DNA of 64,000 nt from Pyrenochaeta sp. MPI-SDFR-AT-0127 (Eukaryota > Ascomycota > Dothideomycetes > Pleosporales > Cucurbitariaceae). The notes under the pieces are model-generated. The model was not told where the DNA came from and ran no database searches. It was given only the letters and a program-made list of their open reading frames with translations. Both the position numbers and the translations under genes were made by a program. Below are positions 23,857 to 38,053 of this stretch, piece after piece; position 1 is the stretch's first letter, and every line of letters starts with the position of its first letter. Where the stretch lies: assembly GCA_020747015.1 (NCBI GenBank), contig JAGTJM010000004.1, forward strand, positions 434,001 to 498,000, given 5' to 3'.

Positions 23857-26800
23857 ATGCTTTCCACGAATCTCCATCAGTACCCGTCGGCCTTCAGCCA
23901 CCTCCCCGCGCCGAACATGGTCGACCATCATCAACAACACCAACAGCATCAACATCACCATCTCGCGGCTCAGCACATGGGACCGTCGCCGCTCGACACT
24001 CTAGCGCACACTTCGCAGTACGCTGCCCTGCAGTTCCACCAGAACCGCCATGTATTGCCCAATGGTAAAGCTCTCGTCAAGCCTCATCGCTTGCCCTACG
24101 CCACTGGGCCAATAGCGCCCCGCAACCAGCGCGAAATGCTTCACGACCGATCGGCTCGCGGCAGTGCGACCTCAGGTCCTGTCCGCCGCAGGATCAGTCG
24201 AGCCTGTGACCAGTGCAACCAGCTGCGCACCAAGTGCGACGGCAGGCAGAGTTGTGCGCATTGCATAGGTACCGCTCTTCTCACATGCACGCATGTAATC
24301 CCCACTCGAATGATGCGCTAACAACACGGCAGAGTTTGGCCTGACATGTGAATACATCCGCGAACGCAAGAAGCGCGGCAAAGCATCAAGAAAGGACATT
24401 GCCCAGCAACAGGCCGCCGCCGCAGCAGCTGGAAATGGCGGCCAGCCGTCTGAAGACTCTGGCACTCCCTCATCTGACGTCAAAGCTGGCGAGTCTACCC
24501 AGGACAGCAGTCCCAAGCTGCCTGATGGCCAGCGATCGCTCCCAGAGCTCCCAGGCCGCTCAGCCAGCATGGCAACGACGCGGCCCGACATGGAACCCGC
24601 ACCAGTCTACCAGAACCGCACCATGAGCATGAGCGCGATTGACGCCATGCCAGAATCAGAGATCCATAGCATGCAGCCTATGCAGCCCATGCAACCACCC
24701 CGAATCCAGACCCAGGGACTGGCCATGCACAACTCGATTCCCGAGTACACCTCCATGGACGACTATCACCGAAACATGACTTACCAATCGCCACTCCAGA
24801 TGATGCAACCAGGGATGCACCCAATTGTCCCCTCTCACGGCTTGGAGTACTCAGATAGCCCGTACACGATGATGAGCCCTCAAAGCGCACACACGCAGGC
24901 CCCTTCAAATCCCTTCAGACTACCCGAAGAGCCAGCGAACATGGGCTACATGACCCAGTCGCCAAACGCTAGCTCGCCTGGGTGGATGCTTCCTTCGCCA
25001 TCTACGACCATGTACTCCGGTGCACCACACCAAAATCCCTCTCAGCAGTTGAGATACCCGGTCCTTCAACCCTTGGTACCACATCTTGCCAATGTCATGC
25101 CGCTAGCATTAGCCTGCGACTTGCTAGAGCTCTATTTCCAGAGCTCCTCAACCGCCTTCATGCAACCCGTCTCCCCATATGTGCTCGGCTATGTCTTCCG
25201 AAAACGCTCTTTCCTACGACATACCAACCCACGCGTGTGCAGCCCAGCACTGCTGGCTAGCATGCTCTGGATCGGCTGCTTGACTAGCGAGTCACCATAT
25301 CTCTCATCATCACCCTCTGCCAGAAGCCAGCTGTCAGAAAAGCTAATCAACCTCACGATTAGTCTCTTAAAGCCCCTTGTACACCAGACACCGGGCGATT
25401 CCGATGCAAGCCCCACCACGTTTACCCACAATGGTATCGTCAATGGTGTTACAATGGGTGCCTTTGGTATACCTACCCAAGAGTCTGAAATTGGTTTGCG
25501 TGAGTTCCCAGCCTTCCGTTTGCAGTATTCGTGCCTCGTGAGCTGACCAATCTACTGTAGCGGGAGCACCTGGGGGTCTTGATGATGTAGCAACCTATAT
25601 GCACCTCGCCATTGTGATTTCAGCGAGCGAGTACAAAGCAGCATCACTCCGTTGGTGGAACGCAGCATGGTCGCTTGCTAGGGAACTGAAATTCGGCAAG
25701 GAAGTGCCCGTGACACCTCCACCTGAGCCAAATGACGATGACGCAGCTGGAGACATCGACGTAGAGCACATGGGCGGAGGGTATTCCAACGGGCAGAGCA
25801 ACCCTGTCGACCCCACTGAGGAACAACGAGAAGAACGCAGACGCATATGGTGGCTACTGTACACAGTCGATCGGTAAGCACCCGATTTTCTTGTAACAAC
25901 ACTAGTGTTTAATCACTCTCCCATGTCGCTCAACAGCAGCTGATCGCTCCTCAGCCATCTAGCTTTATGCTACAACCGACCTCTTTCTCTATTAGACGTC
26001 GAATGCTCGGGCCTTCTGGTTCCACTTGACGATAACGTATGGCAAGCTGGCGAATTCTTCGAGGACTCCGCTCAATCGTTTTCAGATTCCACATTTCGCC
26101 GAAGAGGTCCTACCTTTGAGTGCACCGGACACTCCATTTTCGGATTTTTCCTTCCTCTGATGACCATTCTCGGCGAAATCGTCGATTTGAACTACGCAAG
26201 AAATCATCCAAGATTCGGCACAAAGACAGATTGGGATGATCACGCATTAGAGATCAGTCAGCAACTCGTGGCGTACGGCCACTCCCTGCAAGAGCTTCGA
26301 AATCGCGCAATCAGTGAGGCTAACGCAGATTCTTACGAATCAACCCACCCGGGGACGCCTTCTGTTCGATCTGTGAATTCCACTATGTCAAGGGCGCAGG
26401 AGTCTTTGATGCACGCTAAGATTGTAGAAGCATATGGAACGCACCTCATGCACACGTTGCACATTCTACTGAACGGAAAATGGGACCCCATCTCACTTCT
26501 GGATGACAATGACCTTTGGATATCATCGCAGAGTTTCGTTGACGCCACAGGACATGCAGTCTCGGCTGCCGAAGCCTTGAACGAGATCCTCGAGCACGAC
26601 CCTGATCTGAGTTTTATGCCGTTCTTCTTCGGCATTTATCTCCTGCAGGGAAGCTTCCTGTTGCTTCTGATTGCGGACAAGCTGCAAGGTGAAGCAAATC
26701 CGAATATTGTTCGCGCGTGCGAAGTCATTGTACGGGCGCATGAAGCCTGCATCGTCACTCTTAATACGGAGTATCAGGTATGTGTCTCAGAGCTTCCAGA

Positions 26801-27027
26801 ACCTCCATGATCCGTATTCAGCCTTTGTTTCCTTTGCAACGGCAATTAAATCCCGAAATTGGACGATCATGCTAACAAAACACCTGCAGCGAAATTTCCG
26901 CAAAGTCATGCGTTCTGCCTTGCAGCAGGTGCGTGGTCGAGGCATGGACGAATTGGCGCAGCAACGCCGCCGGGAAATGCTAAGCCTCTACCGCTGGAGT
27001 GGTGACGGCACCGGTCTTGCGCTCTAA
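23857..27027 (+). CDS. xlnR: Xylanolytic transcriptional activator XlnR/Xyr1 (Zn2Cys6)
   Basis: Five exons: join(23857..24268,24333..25499,25561..25873,25955..26777,26890..27027), 950 aa, matching the ~940-aa family. Introns are 64, 61, 81 and 112 bp, all phase-consistent. The N-terminus is His/Gln-rich. The binuclear zinc cluster follows, with Cys 117, 120, 127, 133, 136 and 143 (CDQCNQLRTKC...) and the basic tail RERKKRGKASRKD characteristic of XlnR; the first intron splits the cluster. The fungal_trans middle-homology domain contains ASEYKAASLRWWNAAWSLA. The C-terminus is highly conserved (GKWDPISLLDDNDLW, DLSFMPFFFGIYLLQGSF, LYRWSGDGTGLAL). It is a nuclear activator of xylanase, cellulase and pentose-catabolic genes. 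For intron 2, GTGAGT at 25500 was chosen; GTTTGC six bases earlier is also in phase and would delete two residues. Confidence 0.95.
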
Positions 27028-30000
27028 GTCTTGCAGCTTCGGCACGACAGGGCCAGGCTCGCCTGTTCAATTCAATCATGCCCTGATCGTCACATATTAC
27101 CAGCTTTTGTGTTAGCCAAGACGAACTGACGACATCTACTCCACATCATCTACCCTCAGCACGCTCTCAGCATTATTGTACAACCTTACTCCACTTCTTT
27201 TACATCTTGGTTGTCTTCCTTTTCTCCGGTGTACAGGGTCGTCTCTTGGCGTTTTTGGTATTGGGTGTGCTCATGATCAAGGGTGGCGTAGGTTCTCACA
27301 TATACTGTTTCGGGGCGTTCTCGACATACCACATCCGCCCTTTGAGTAATTGGGTATCGGCATTGCGGCGCGATTTATTTACAGAATGTCCCCTTCGCTA
27401 CCAAGTTTCTTCCACACCACTTTATACTCGCTTTCGATACACCACTTCTCTATTGTCAAAAGCGCGAAGTTCCTCGTGTACATTTCTTTCTCGGCGACAT
27501 CCGGGCGATTTCGGTACACAATCTTATATTAGCGATCCGTTATACCCCTTCGCTTCTCGCTTTCGCCGTTCTAGAAGCCTTCTGTAGAGAGTGGAGATGA
27601 ATAGCACGACTCGAGGCCATTACGCGTATACAATAAAATACATTCAATTTAGCAATCCTGCGCGCAGGCTGACAGTAGTGCACCTGACCTTTGCGTTGGA
27701 GGCGTATTGACCACAGACACTGGAAGCCGGTCGACGAGTCAGTATCTCACCGGTGTTATGATCGCCTAACTATAGGTACTAGGCCCGCCTCCTCCGACCT
27801 GCCGCTTTTTGTTTCATCGCCCTACGGTCCTATACCCAGGATTAATGTTTCAGATATCCAGCCCCTGCATTTAACGAACTCTACAATTGCATCGTTGGTC
27901 GCCTGTAGAGTCAGTGACCAACAATCGTGAAAAGCGTCAATTCCACTAACTCAGCCCACGCTTTCGCGCGATACTGGATATGTGGCGGAGACAAGGACCC
28001 CGTTGTGGTTCAAGTTGGTGGAAGCCGCGTGTGAGGCGTGTGTTGGATGCCGACGGCCGTGCCGCAGAGTATGTGGGTCAGCTATGATGAGGAGATTATG
28101 ATATGCTGGTTATAGCTGAGGCAGAAGCGTCCTCGGAGCATTTCAACAACTTTCAAGTCTCGTATATTTCCAAGGAGTCAGCATGTGTAGTCAGTTCATC
28201 ACGTCGAGGAGCGCTAGATAGAGGGTTATTCATGTCCTCAGCGCAAGCAGTCATTGGAAGTCTCGTTGCACCTCTCGGCTGGATGCACAGAAGAGCCCAT
28301 TGGTACCCATTGACACCAGTATCTGAAGCTCTGTAACATTGAAGCCCCATCCGCTACCGAACATCACGCCAACTATCATACCAAACAGCGCCCCTTTACT
28401 GTAATGCTGCCTTGCCGCCTGTCAGAGAATCTTTCACCCTAACAACTGACCTAGTCCTTGAGGATTGGCTAACCCCCGACATCAAGCTCACGACGCTACC
28501 GAGACCAAATCCTGCAAGTCCGCCTTTCATGCATGTTTCACATCACAACCAGAGCTGCAGGACAGCTTTAGAGGGTTTGACTGACAGTCAAGTAGATGGA
28601 GAATGCCTTTCTCGTTTTCAGCGATTGGTTTGGGTGAGACCAGACAGTGTCGCAAAGCGAGTAGTCAACTGCTAAACTCGGCTTACAGACAGTCACCCAG
28701 GAGGACATGAGATACCGAAGAGATATGCATATATTGAAAGAGCAATTGTAAGGAGCGCTGCCCTGCTATGCACCCCAGATCTGTTGAGACTTACGGCTCG
28801 CTGCTGTTGGCCAGAACCATGCGCGAACCCCGTCTGCGCCTACAGCTCCTGATAAATTCCCGGATCAGCGACTGCCCGCATTTCAGAATGTGATGTGCGT
28901 CTTCAACCTCTTGAGGACATTTAGGCTAACGGTTCGAATGCTTGATCACATTGAGGCGAAAGGTTGTATTCAACTGCTAAATCGGACCGGTATGATCGTA
29001 TAATCGACGTGCTAGCCATCGATTCACCGTCCCGGCTCCATCCGGCCGGGTACAAGGTAACTTTGGCCTCGCGGCCCCAATGTCTTTGCCGACATTCAGG
29101 TCGGCAATCCGCAAGCATGGATTTGGGGATTCGCATTCGCAATCAGGAAACAACTTTATGCAAGCTCAGTGCATGTGGTCGTTTAGCAGTGCAAAGGCCC
29201 GTCTTAATAACGCCGTTAAGCGCTTGTGGATGACCTCAAATCTACTTGTTCAAAGTCAGAGCCAGTAGCTGCAAGCTGCAAGGCCCATGATCACCAAGAA
29301 CGTCTCACGGTCGGAGCAAGCTCCCTACTCTCCGCTCCAACAAAGCAAGGGCCCGCGCAAAGACAAGGAAAATCCAGGTCAAGCACACTTTTCCAATGGT
29401 CACACCGCAGTATCTTGCGGTAGTGTTAGGCTCAGCTACCGAATCATCTAACCGCTACGAGGCTCGCACCTGCAGCAGTGTTGTCTCTGACGAGCGCCAC
29501 ACACCTCAACGTGCTCCTCCACATTTTAGGGCTTCTTTGGAACCTTCGACATATTGAGGGGCTCATTTCCTTAGATTGAACGTCCTTGACAAGTCCCTGG
29601 CATGAACAGATTGACCCCACAAGTCGCACCGCTGCACTGCCGCCCCGACGCGCTGTGTTGAGTCGCATGCGGAGAATACTCAGACGGATGTAAGGCGCGT
29701 GGGTTGACGTCCCGCGGGCCACTGGGGTCTTGTGTCTGCCGCGAAATGATGTCCGATATTAAATGGGTGGTTGCCAGAAGTTGGGAATGCGGTGAGAACT
29801 AAGGCCTTCACTGGCTGGCGTTGCCTGTCAAGTCATGTAAGCCACCAATCCGGAATGGCGGCAGGTTTTTGGTTACAAATGAGATACGGGAGCTTCTTTG
29901 CCAGATCGTCGCGAGCCGTTGCGCCATGCGGCCTTCTGGAACCGGTTGTTAAATGAGGTGTACCTTCGACACCACGGTAGACCCCTGGATGCCTTTCACT

Positions 30001-33000
30001 GCGCGCTCCCTGTGCCGTTATAGGAAAGTATCGTGGCAGTCTGCTTATGGGCGATGTCGGACGCTTTAGTGGTCAATCAAAGGATTAGGCCATGATTGCT
30101 CTGGATCAGTGATATGGCGTGCGGCTGGCGTGAGGCTTGCATGCGATGTGCGAAAATCCGTGCCGCTTTGGCTGAGGCAGGATTGCAAAGCTCCGTTGGC
30201 CATGGCCCAAACGAGCAGAGATACGATGGCGGCCACGATCCAGCACGCGACGCAGCTCGCGATACAAGCGACGCCAATGTTGGAGCGCATCTTTTAGTCC
30301 ACCGCAAGCAGAAGTCTGACCTTTACACGATCTGCAATGGGACTGTGGGGAACGTGGTAGGTAGGGTTGGCCGAAGGGTGAAAGCAGGGGTATCCCTTCC
30401 GTGGTGGACAGCTCGGTTGTACCTGCAAGTACCACTCATGGGCTTGCGTGCTCGTCCGCCATTTGCCAGATTTCGGTAATCAGAGCGGTAAGGATGACCG
30501 TTAAGGTAACAGCCAGGGTGGACATATGGATAGTCGACCGTTTGGGAGGCGTTGCCAGTATTTAGCCTAAACATGGGTCGAGTCAGTCTTGGTGGAGGTG
30601 GTGGGCGTCAGCCACACTGTATATCAGACGCCTGGTATAGGTACTTGTCTTGGTCGAGTAGATCATATACCCAATCCGTCGCTGGCGTGACATTGAGGTC
30701 AGCGAGAGTGGAGTGGCTGCTGTCAACAGAGCAGGGCGTTCATCCTTCGCTATGGCTGGAGGGCCGTCCCGTCGAAAGAGGCTGCTGACTGCGTCGTATG
30801 CAGGCCACAGGAGACGAAGTAGATGGATAGACTCCGCGATGGCATGAACGCGCGTTGATGAGTTTGCGATCCTGCAAATCAACGAATCTATGCTTCACAT
30901 GTCAATCTCACGTTGACTCATTTTCCATCGTGAGAAGCATGCTTCGCAGCGGCGTCAAAATCACGCGTAACACTCGTCATCTCCGACATGCTCCTCTGAC
31001 GGCATTGTTCATAATCGTTGACACGGTGATCTGCTATCACGAAGAGCTCGGTGCAATCTGAGGTCGATGCTCGGGGGGATCCATCCGCTAGGAAATCCGA
31101 GACATGTTGGCCAGAAGGGACTGTGGAGATTGTGCCCAAAAAACGGCGGCTAACACATCACTCATTCGCTGTTCATTTCGAAATAGACCCTTCAAGTCTG
31201 CATCATCTTCTACCCTGGTTTAGGATGACGAGTGCGTACCCTCGATTCGAGATATGCTGAGTGTGCTTACGGTACACAAGGTACATAAGGGTACATGGAG
31301 AAACGTTACGGCAGGATCCCAGTACTCGCAGATTTCTCCTCTTTCCAAGATACCGGACGCAGACTGCGGTCGCTAATGCGGTTGGGGACGCCAGAGCGAC
31401 TTAGTCTGCACCCATCTATTAATGTGCAAACTGGTATGTAGCCAATGGTATTTTCGAGAACCCATAATTGGGTTGATAAAGAAAGCATGGATTGAGACGG
31501 AGCCTCCGGACTTCGATCCTGATTAAGATGTCTGCACCGAACATACTGTGCCAAGTTAGGTGTGCTATATCAGACGTGGCCGATCGCGATGTAGACGCCT
31601 CACAAGCATCCGCTAAGAAGTGGACCTACTGGAATGTCTACGCGATCTTGCGACACTCGCTTCCAGCCGTTGGTGGAACTTTGTTCGCATTTCCCGTTTC
31701 TTTGGGTCGTTGATGCAAAAAAGACGTACGGAGCGGTCTTGGGTGAGGCGCTGGCCAGAGCAGCTGAAGCGCATAAGATGTCTACATTTTCGGGATCGAT
31801 GCCGCCTGTCCACGGACCCTTAATCTGGCGAATGCAGGCCTCGCTGAGATGATACCGTTACGGAGAATGAACTCATCTCTACGGTACGCCAAGCCTGTCT
31901 AGAGCGGAGTAAAATATGGCGTAGCTATAGTCAATAGGGCGTTATTATAGCAGGGGATTGCCGAAAGTCGTCAAATGTGGTGGCAGGTTAACAAAGTCGG
32001 CAAACGGTCTCCACTTGGTACGAGTCAGACGGACCTATCTAGACCGACTTAACTGTAGCTTGCACAAAATCCATAATCCCTGGTAAGATAGTTTGTTGGA
32101 ATCTTAGAAGAACTGCAATAAGATATCAGGATATTGGACCTTCGGCCCTTTCGCCCACACGCAATAAGGGCCTTCGAGAAGCTTTCCGTATTCATGCACG
32201 CTCTTCTTGAATCTCGGTGCATTTATGAGATTGAGTAGTCAAGCATGACCCTACGGCCTTGTCCTCGTGCTTGAACTGTGGGGTAGCGAGAGAATGCAGG
32301 GTTTCCGGTAATAGTCCCGCGGTCTACCAGGGTTTCTCAGGATTTCTCAGGATGAAAGTGGTGCGACAAAGAGAAAGACGTCTTCATTGCAGAATTCTGA
32401 TGTCAGGAAGGAATCCCTTTGACCTATTTCGAGCAGCAATCCTTTCGCGGCGTGAGTATGCAACCGAATTCAGCAACACGTTAGTTCTGATGGAGGTTAG
32501 TTGAGCTGCATGGATGTCGATTTCCGGTAGCCCGAACCCGAAACGGGAGACACCATGAACTTACGTGTGAACTTTAGGAAGGGGTATTCCAAATGCAGGA
32601 TAGCTTCTGCGGCAAGAATGTAGAGTGTGAAGGGGATAGCCGCGCAGGGAGTTGGTCTTGGTTAGTGCGCAGGGTGCTGCATGCAAAGCATACGATATGG
32701 CACCCATCTGCACAGCGGCAGCAAGAGTCTCCCGGGGGATGAACATGCCAGTTTGGCTTCAGAAACTGCGACGTCTGGCCATGGGTGGTGAGACCACAGC
32801 ATGCACGTCTCCGCACTTTGGATGCGTTAGCTGCATGCAACCTTCACTAGGAGGCAACTATAGCCGTTAGCTGGTAGCGCACGCAATGTGGCCTGAACTA
32901 GCATTCGTACGAGCTCTTTGTTGAGGGTTATATGTGATGGGCGAGAGCTATAATACTATCAAAACAGGCGTACTTACCAACAGCGATTTTGTTGGCGAGA

Positions 33001-36000
33001 CCTTCGCGTAGCTGCAAGTATGCAGAACAATCTAGAGAGGCGCCGGATTTGCTCAGGTCTATTGCCACCGGGCTGAAAATGTAGTGTGACGGACACGAGG
33101 TTGCCTCTCGTGATCCAAGGGTGTATTGGAACATTGGCATCGCACGCTTTTGGGGTAAAGCGCATCGAAGTTGCTCGTGTCGTGTCGTAGGAGGCTTCGA
33201 CTGAACTTCGCACGAGGCACAGCTGCGTTCATAACTCGCTTACACAATTGAACATGCTCAACCGAGCTCTGAAGCAGCAATGGCACTGTGCTTGGGTGAT
33301 CTGGACTACTTTCACGACATCTAAGTTTAGGTACCAAAGTCTTGACATGATGAGTTGTGCTTGGAAGAGTCGCAAGGGGTGATTTTGCCAGCCATCGAGA
33401 CTAGGCTCCAAGATTATCGGTTTTAATGGAAGAGTCTGGTACTTCAAGTTGTTTCCATGGAACGAATGACGTAGCTGCTCATGTCCTAGAAGTAGACTGA
33501 GTTTTAAGCCGTAATCTGAACGGCGAAGACAGCTTTTCTGAATCATAGTGTTCCCCGGAGAGTGAAAGAGCCGACTGCTGAGAGACAACGTTTAGATGTA
33601 TGCTATGGTATGTTGTTACAAACTATGACTCTCGAAGTTGGTGTAAATCTCGTCCTTCAAGAATTGAGCTGGCCATAACCGTATTAATGTATGGGTGGTA
33701 TATACTATAGCCTTCACGAGATTGCTTGGTCGAGCAACAATCTGACCTTGGTCATGATAGTGTATAGATATTCCAAAGAACGGAAGATAGCGTTTTGGGT
33801 GTTTGCCAGTTTTTCAACGTACTTCGAGTGTGACACTTCCATCAACTGTTGTCATAGCATAGTCCATAGACCCAATTGTCTGGCTATCTCTTATATGCGT
33901 AATGAGTCATGAAAACTTTCACTCAATCACCCCTTTTGTATTTGGAGATCCAGATGGAAGTTTCTTTTGCTCTCGACTATCTCAGAAGGAACCGTTGAAC
34001 TCAGTAGATAATGTAAGGTGCTTAAGGACAACGTCGGCATGGTTGAGGATCCGATGAGTCAGTTCTTTCGAATCTAATCGACACAATATTTGGCTCCCAT
34101 AACAAGCATCTGATTTAGGGCGTTCAAGGTGCTCAGAAATTGACAAACTTTATTGAGCAGTCCCCATGAGTTTGCAAGAGTTGGCTTGACGCAAAGACAG
34201 GACATCATTTTGACCATGTGTAGTCGATCCAAAATTACAGTGATCGTTTATTTCCTCAATCGATTTAATTGTTGAAGCCAAAGCCTTTCATCATTTGCAA
34301 GCGTGCCGCTAACATAACGTTGGTGTAATACAAGCTGTACCAATAGCAAGAAGCTCCGGTGAATAGAGTCGCATGTTCTGATTCGAATGGAATGCCTTGT
34401 TCCATTCATGCCCGAATCAAGAATCTGGGCCATTTGATAGACGATCTTGAGCGTGAATAGACGTGCTGACCCTTGTCTGAATTGCTTCATCGCACCCTTA
34501 CGCTCGATGTCGTATATAATTCCTCAGATCCCGAACCCATGTTTCCAAGCATTGATCGATTTCACTAGTTGAATCGACGGGACAACAATTGTATCCGAAA
34601 CAAAGTATGCAAGGCCTTCGGACGGCCCAGATACCTCAGTGTACTTGTCAAGCTCCAAGAACTACCTGATCATTCATAGTCTTGGGCCATGCCACGCGGG
34701 TCCAAGGTTATTGATCACACCGCCATCTGAACTCGTTGTTCAGGATATCCCAAGATGTCATCGATGTCAATCAAGGTTGTGTCCGAATATGGTATCGATC
34801 GCGTGCCGCGTCGGAGCCGATGACGCAGGCTAACTCGCTTGGAATATGCCTGTGAAGGACTTCAGCTTAGCGACTCAAGCTAGCGAGAAAGGCCCGAAGT
34901 GAAGAAGCACCGATGCGCTGGTTGTCGTGGAGGAGGAGTGAAGCCTCAGCTGCAAGAGCGGAACGATGACGTCTTTATGCTTCCCAAGCTCGACACGCCC
35001 TCACGCGTATTCCTTCCTCCACTCCCTCCTTACGACAGATGTCGCCATTCTGATGCCTTGTTCCTTTTCTCCTCCAGATCCTCCCTATACAAACATCCAC
35101 TGAGTCGCCAGCAGCATATGCCACAGATCCCGTCTGGCGCAGTCCTCTCCCGTGTCTTACCGCGGAGCATATCTTGGTCGTCCTCGATACCTTGTCGAAG
35201 ACTCTTTTGCGCTCGGAATAATACCGACGGAAGAAAATGGGGCCAGCGATTTCAGAAACCTGGGTTCGGACGCCTTGCATGCGCGGTCTTTATTTTTCCA
35301 TCGCCCCGGAGTATCGAAGGCGCTTCTCGATAGATTCACAAGGCTTTCCTACTGCTCTTGCTGTCTTCCGCCTGCCTTAGCCCCTTCTCTTGTATCCCGG
35401 GTCATCCTTGTTGCCTTCCCTAATAGTCTTGTCGTCATGGTAGTGCGTGCCCATTCTGGTCTGTCCAGCCGATCTCAACAGATTCTTTCAGGCAGTCCCC
35501 CTCTTCTTCATCTGCACGCCCGTTTTTGATGTCAAAAGTTTATCCATCCTCAGCCAACATCTGGGCATCGGTGCAAAGATATATCCCTCGAGTCATATTG
35601 CGTCCCAGTCCTCTCATCTCCCCCACGCTGCCTCGGCATCACCAAGTCGTATCGTCTCAGAACTGCACAAACTTGATTTTCCACCAATCAACACCAGTCC
35701 AGCCCACCACATCAACCCCCCGCAAGCCACCCGTCTCCAGATATAGGCTGCATTCTGACGACGACCTTCTGGAAACGGGACGGAGCGCAAGGAATCCCGG
35801 GCGGCGAGTTGGTGGCAAGATGGCGTCCGCTTGATGGACATACGGGCCGTCAGATCTTCGCAGTGAAGGACGGCACGGAATGAATCTTGCGGGACGAGGT
35901 CAGTAGGATCATGGCTTGCAGATTTCTGCAGAGACGGAGCAAGAGCAAGATTGGGGCAAGCGATGGCGGTGATCAGGTTTTCAGGGTCTGCCTGTCGCCA

Positions 36001-37555
36001 AAGTAGGCTCAAACCTTGCTCTGACGCAGATGCAGGCCATGCTATCCCATAGACCTGTACTTCAGGTTCCAACAACGGGGAATCTGGTACGACCGGGAAG
36101 TCCCCGTCCTCTACATTGTCTGGAGGAAAAGAGTAATGCCGAAACCGCCATGTAGGCACGCGATAACCTTGCCTCCGCCGATACACCCATGTGTACCTTA
36201 CCTATGAGTATCAAAATCGATCGAAGAAAATACTTAGCGTAGATCTAGAAGCCAAGCTGCTGATTAGTCCGGAGAGAACCTCAGCCATGACTCATTTACG
36301 AGCTTCGGCGAAGACACATTCAGCTACCCCCTGGTACATTCTCTCGCCAAGTTCGAGGAGCATATCGAATCGAAATCTTGGAATGTCATCTTCCCAGAGT
36401 ATAATCAATCTCCTCCAATCAAAAGAGATATACCGAAAAACATTGATAAGCTCTCTTGGAATCACCACATATAATCTAGACCACAACGTGAACTATGTCG
36501 CTCCATGTAGTCGGACAGTGGTCCATGGAGCGGAGCCAGCAAGTCTCTTATAATCAAAGTCATGTACAAGGGAAGTTGTTACCTCTAACATATCAAGTTT
36601 ATCATAATGCCTTTCTAGGCAGCGACTTTCGTCATAACCGAATACGTTCGCGATCGACATTTTAGGCAGGATCCATCACGTGCATCCGACTAGTCCCACC
36701 ATACCCAAAATATCGCTCGATACCCCTAAGTCATAACCGTTAACACCCTAACTAAGAACCACTTTGCATATATATAGTATAGAAGTTTCGAAGCATTTAG
36801 GAAAGTAGCCAAATCACATAGAAACCAACTTTCTTTAGAACTCGTTTCTGAAGTCTGCCTTTCCTTTTTGGAGGTGCCCTGACCACAATCCTTCCAGGCA
36901 GCCACATGTTCGATTCTGCTCTGGTACCATCTTTTTGGTTCTTCTTTGTTCATCTTTTTTTTGGAATAGCAACTCCTGTCCGGGTGTGAGAGAATTGTGC
37001 CTTTGATACATGTTCTCGTAAACTCCAAGTCTATGCCAATTTTCAACTTGCTGATGAAGGAAGGGCACCAAACTGGATATTATTCAAAGTGTGCTTTGGT
37101 GATTAGACATTACTATTAGTATCAGTGCATCTGTATATTGACAAGATTATGCAAGAAGGCTGGGGGTACCTCGTTAGACAGCAAAAGAAAATAATGTTTC
37201 CCACCTCTTGACCACACCTCACCACATAAATGACCGCTGAAGTGCGCGAACCTGTCTGACAGCAGTCATCTGGCTCCATGTCCGTCTTGTTATGAATCTA
37301 GCAGGAGTAGATACAACTCACAATGCCTACCCAACCCAATTCCACCTCTTCCGTTTCCTTTTCCTCTTCGGTTCCACAGGTTCCCAGAAACAATCACCAG
37401 CCCACCAGCACCTGGAAGCGCATTAGCTTCAATTTGTATCAGACCACTTATGAGACAAAAATATGTCTTGTCTTCCAAGGCCAAAATCAAACCAAATATA
37501 CCATCAACATTCTAGCTTTTCCAAGGAACAAAAAGTACAATTGGGGATACAAGAC
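27028..37555. other. 10.5-kb gene-poor region
   Basis: No gene on either strand is supportable. The first ~560 bp is pyrimidine-rich and probably the xlnR 3' region. The plus strand at about 34,980-35,750 is pyrimidine-rich and promoter-like. Inside it a 190-codon minus-strand ORF (35,614-36,186) shows no recognised motif and may be chance. A 79-codon plus-strand ORF at 37,323-37,562 (Ser/Pro/Gln-rich) is equally uncertain. I saw no transposase, reverse transcriptase, tRNA or long terminal repeat. Base composition is not obviously AT-rich, so it is not a typical RIP-ed transposon block. Confidence 0.45.
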
Positions 37556-38053
37556 TTACTGACACCAACTCGTAGCAATCACACACATCACCCCGACTGC
37601 GAAAATGCCAATCATAAGCGCAAGGAATCTATGCTCTCGGTAGGTCTCGTCCTCAATGTACTTGCTTCTCCAGGCATATGGGATGTCGGCCTCGGAAGGG
37701 ACGGAGCCCACGTGCGGCCAGTGGGGGTTCTTGTAGGCCAGTGGCGTGGGGATGGTGATGTTGTATGGACGCTTTGCGCTAGAGAGCGGTGCTGTCGGAA
37801 TGAGAGTGGGCCGATGGGGGCTAAGAGACGGAACTGATGAGATTGAGGTTGGTGATTTTGGGCGAGAGACAGTGGTGATGGTGGTTAAGAGTGTTGCGTA
37901 GGGTTGAAGATTAGCTTCACCACTAGCTGGTAGCAGCAACAGATTAGGAGGAGCCCCCGAGGGTGAATTGACTGGCTTTGGGAGTAACTGAATAGAGGTC
38001 AGGGTTGTTTGCTCTTGGGCATGGGCGCGATCAGTGTGCATGATCGCATGCAT
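37556..38053 (-). CDS. Small putative single-pass membrane protein
   Basis: 165 aa from ATG 38,053 (the frame is open a little further upstream from a non-ATG codon). Residues ~25-100 are rich in Pro, Ser and Thr (TTITTVSRPKSPTSIS, SPHRPTLIPTAP). A polar stretch ending IPYAWRSKYIEDETYREHRF leads into one hydrophobic segment, FLALMIGIFAVGVMCVIA, near the C-terminus, followed by TSWCQ. This is the layout of a tail-anchored or C-terminal single-pass protein. No family is recognised, and an intron in the low-complexity part cannot be excluded. The contrast between a low-complexity body and a clear membrane helix makes it a plausible gene rather than a random ORF, but it stands alone as evidence. 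Confidence 0.5.
   Translation of the reverse strand: MHAIMHTDRAHAQEQTTLTSIQLLPKPVNSPSGAPPNLLLLPASGEANLQPYATLLTTITTVSRPKSPTSISSVPSLSPHRPTLIPTAPLSSAKRPYNITIPTPLAYKNPHWPHVGSVPSEADIPYAWRSKYIEDETYREHRFLALMIGIFAVGVMCVIATSWCQ

Noticed and set aside
23644..24068. Plus-strand ORFs overlapping the start of xlnR
   Set aside because: Other-frame shadows in the pyrimidine-rich leader and His/Gln-rich start of xlnR.
35614..36186. 190-codon minus-strand ORF in the gene-poor region
   Set aside because: No recognisable motif, no flanking exons, atypical composition; kept only as a remark in the region entry.
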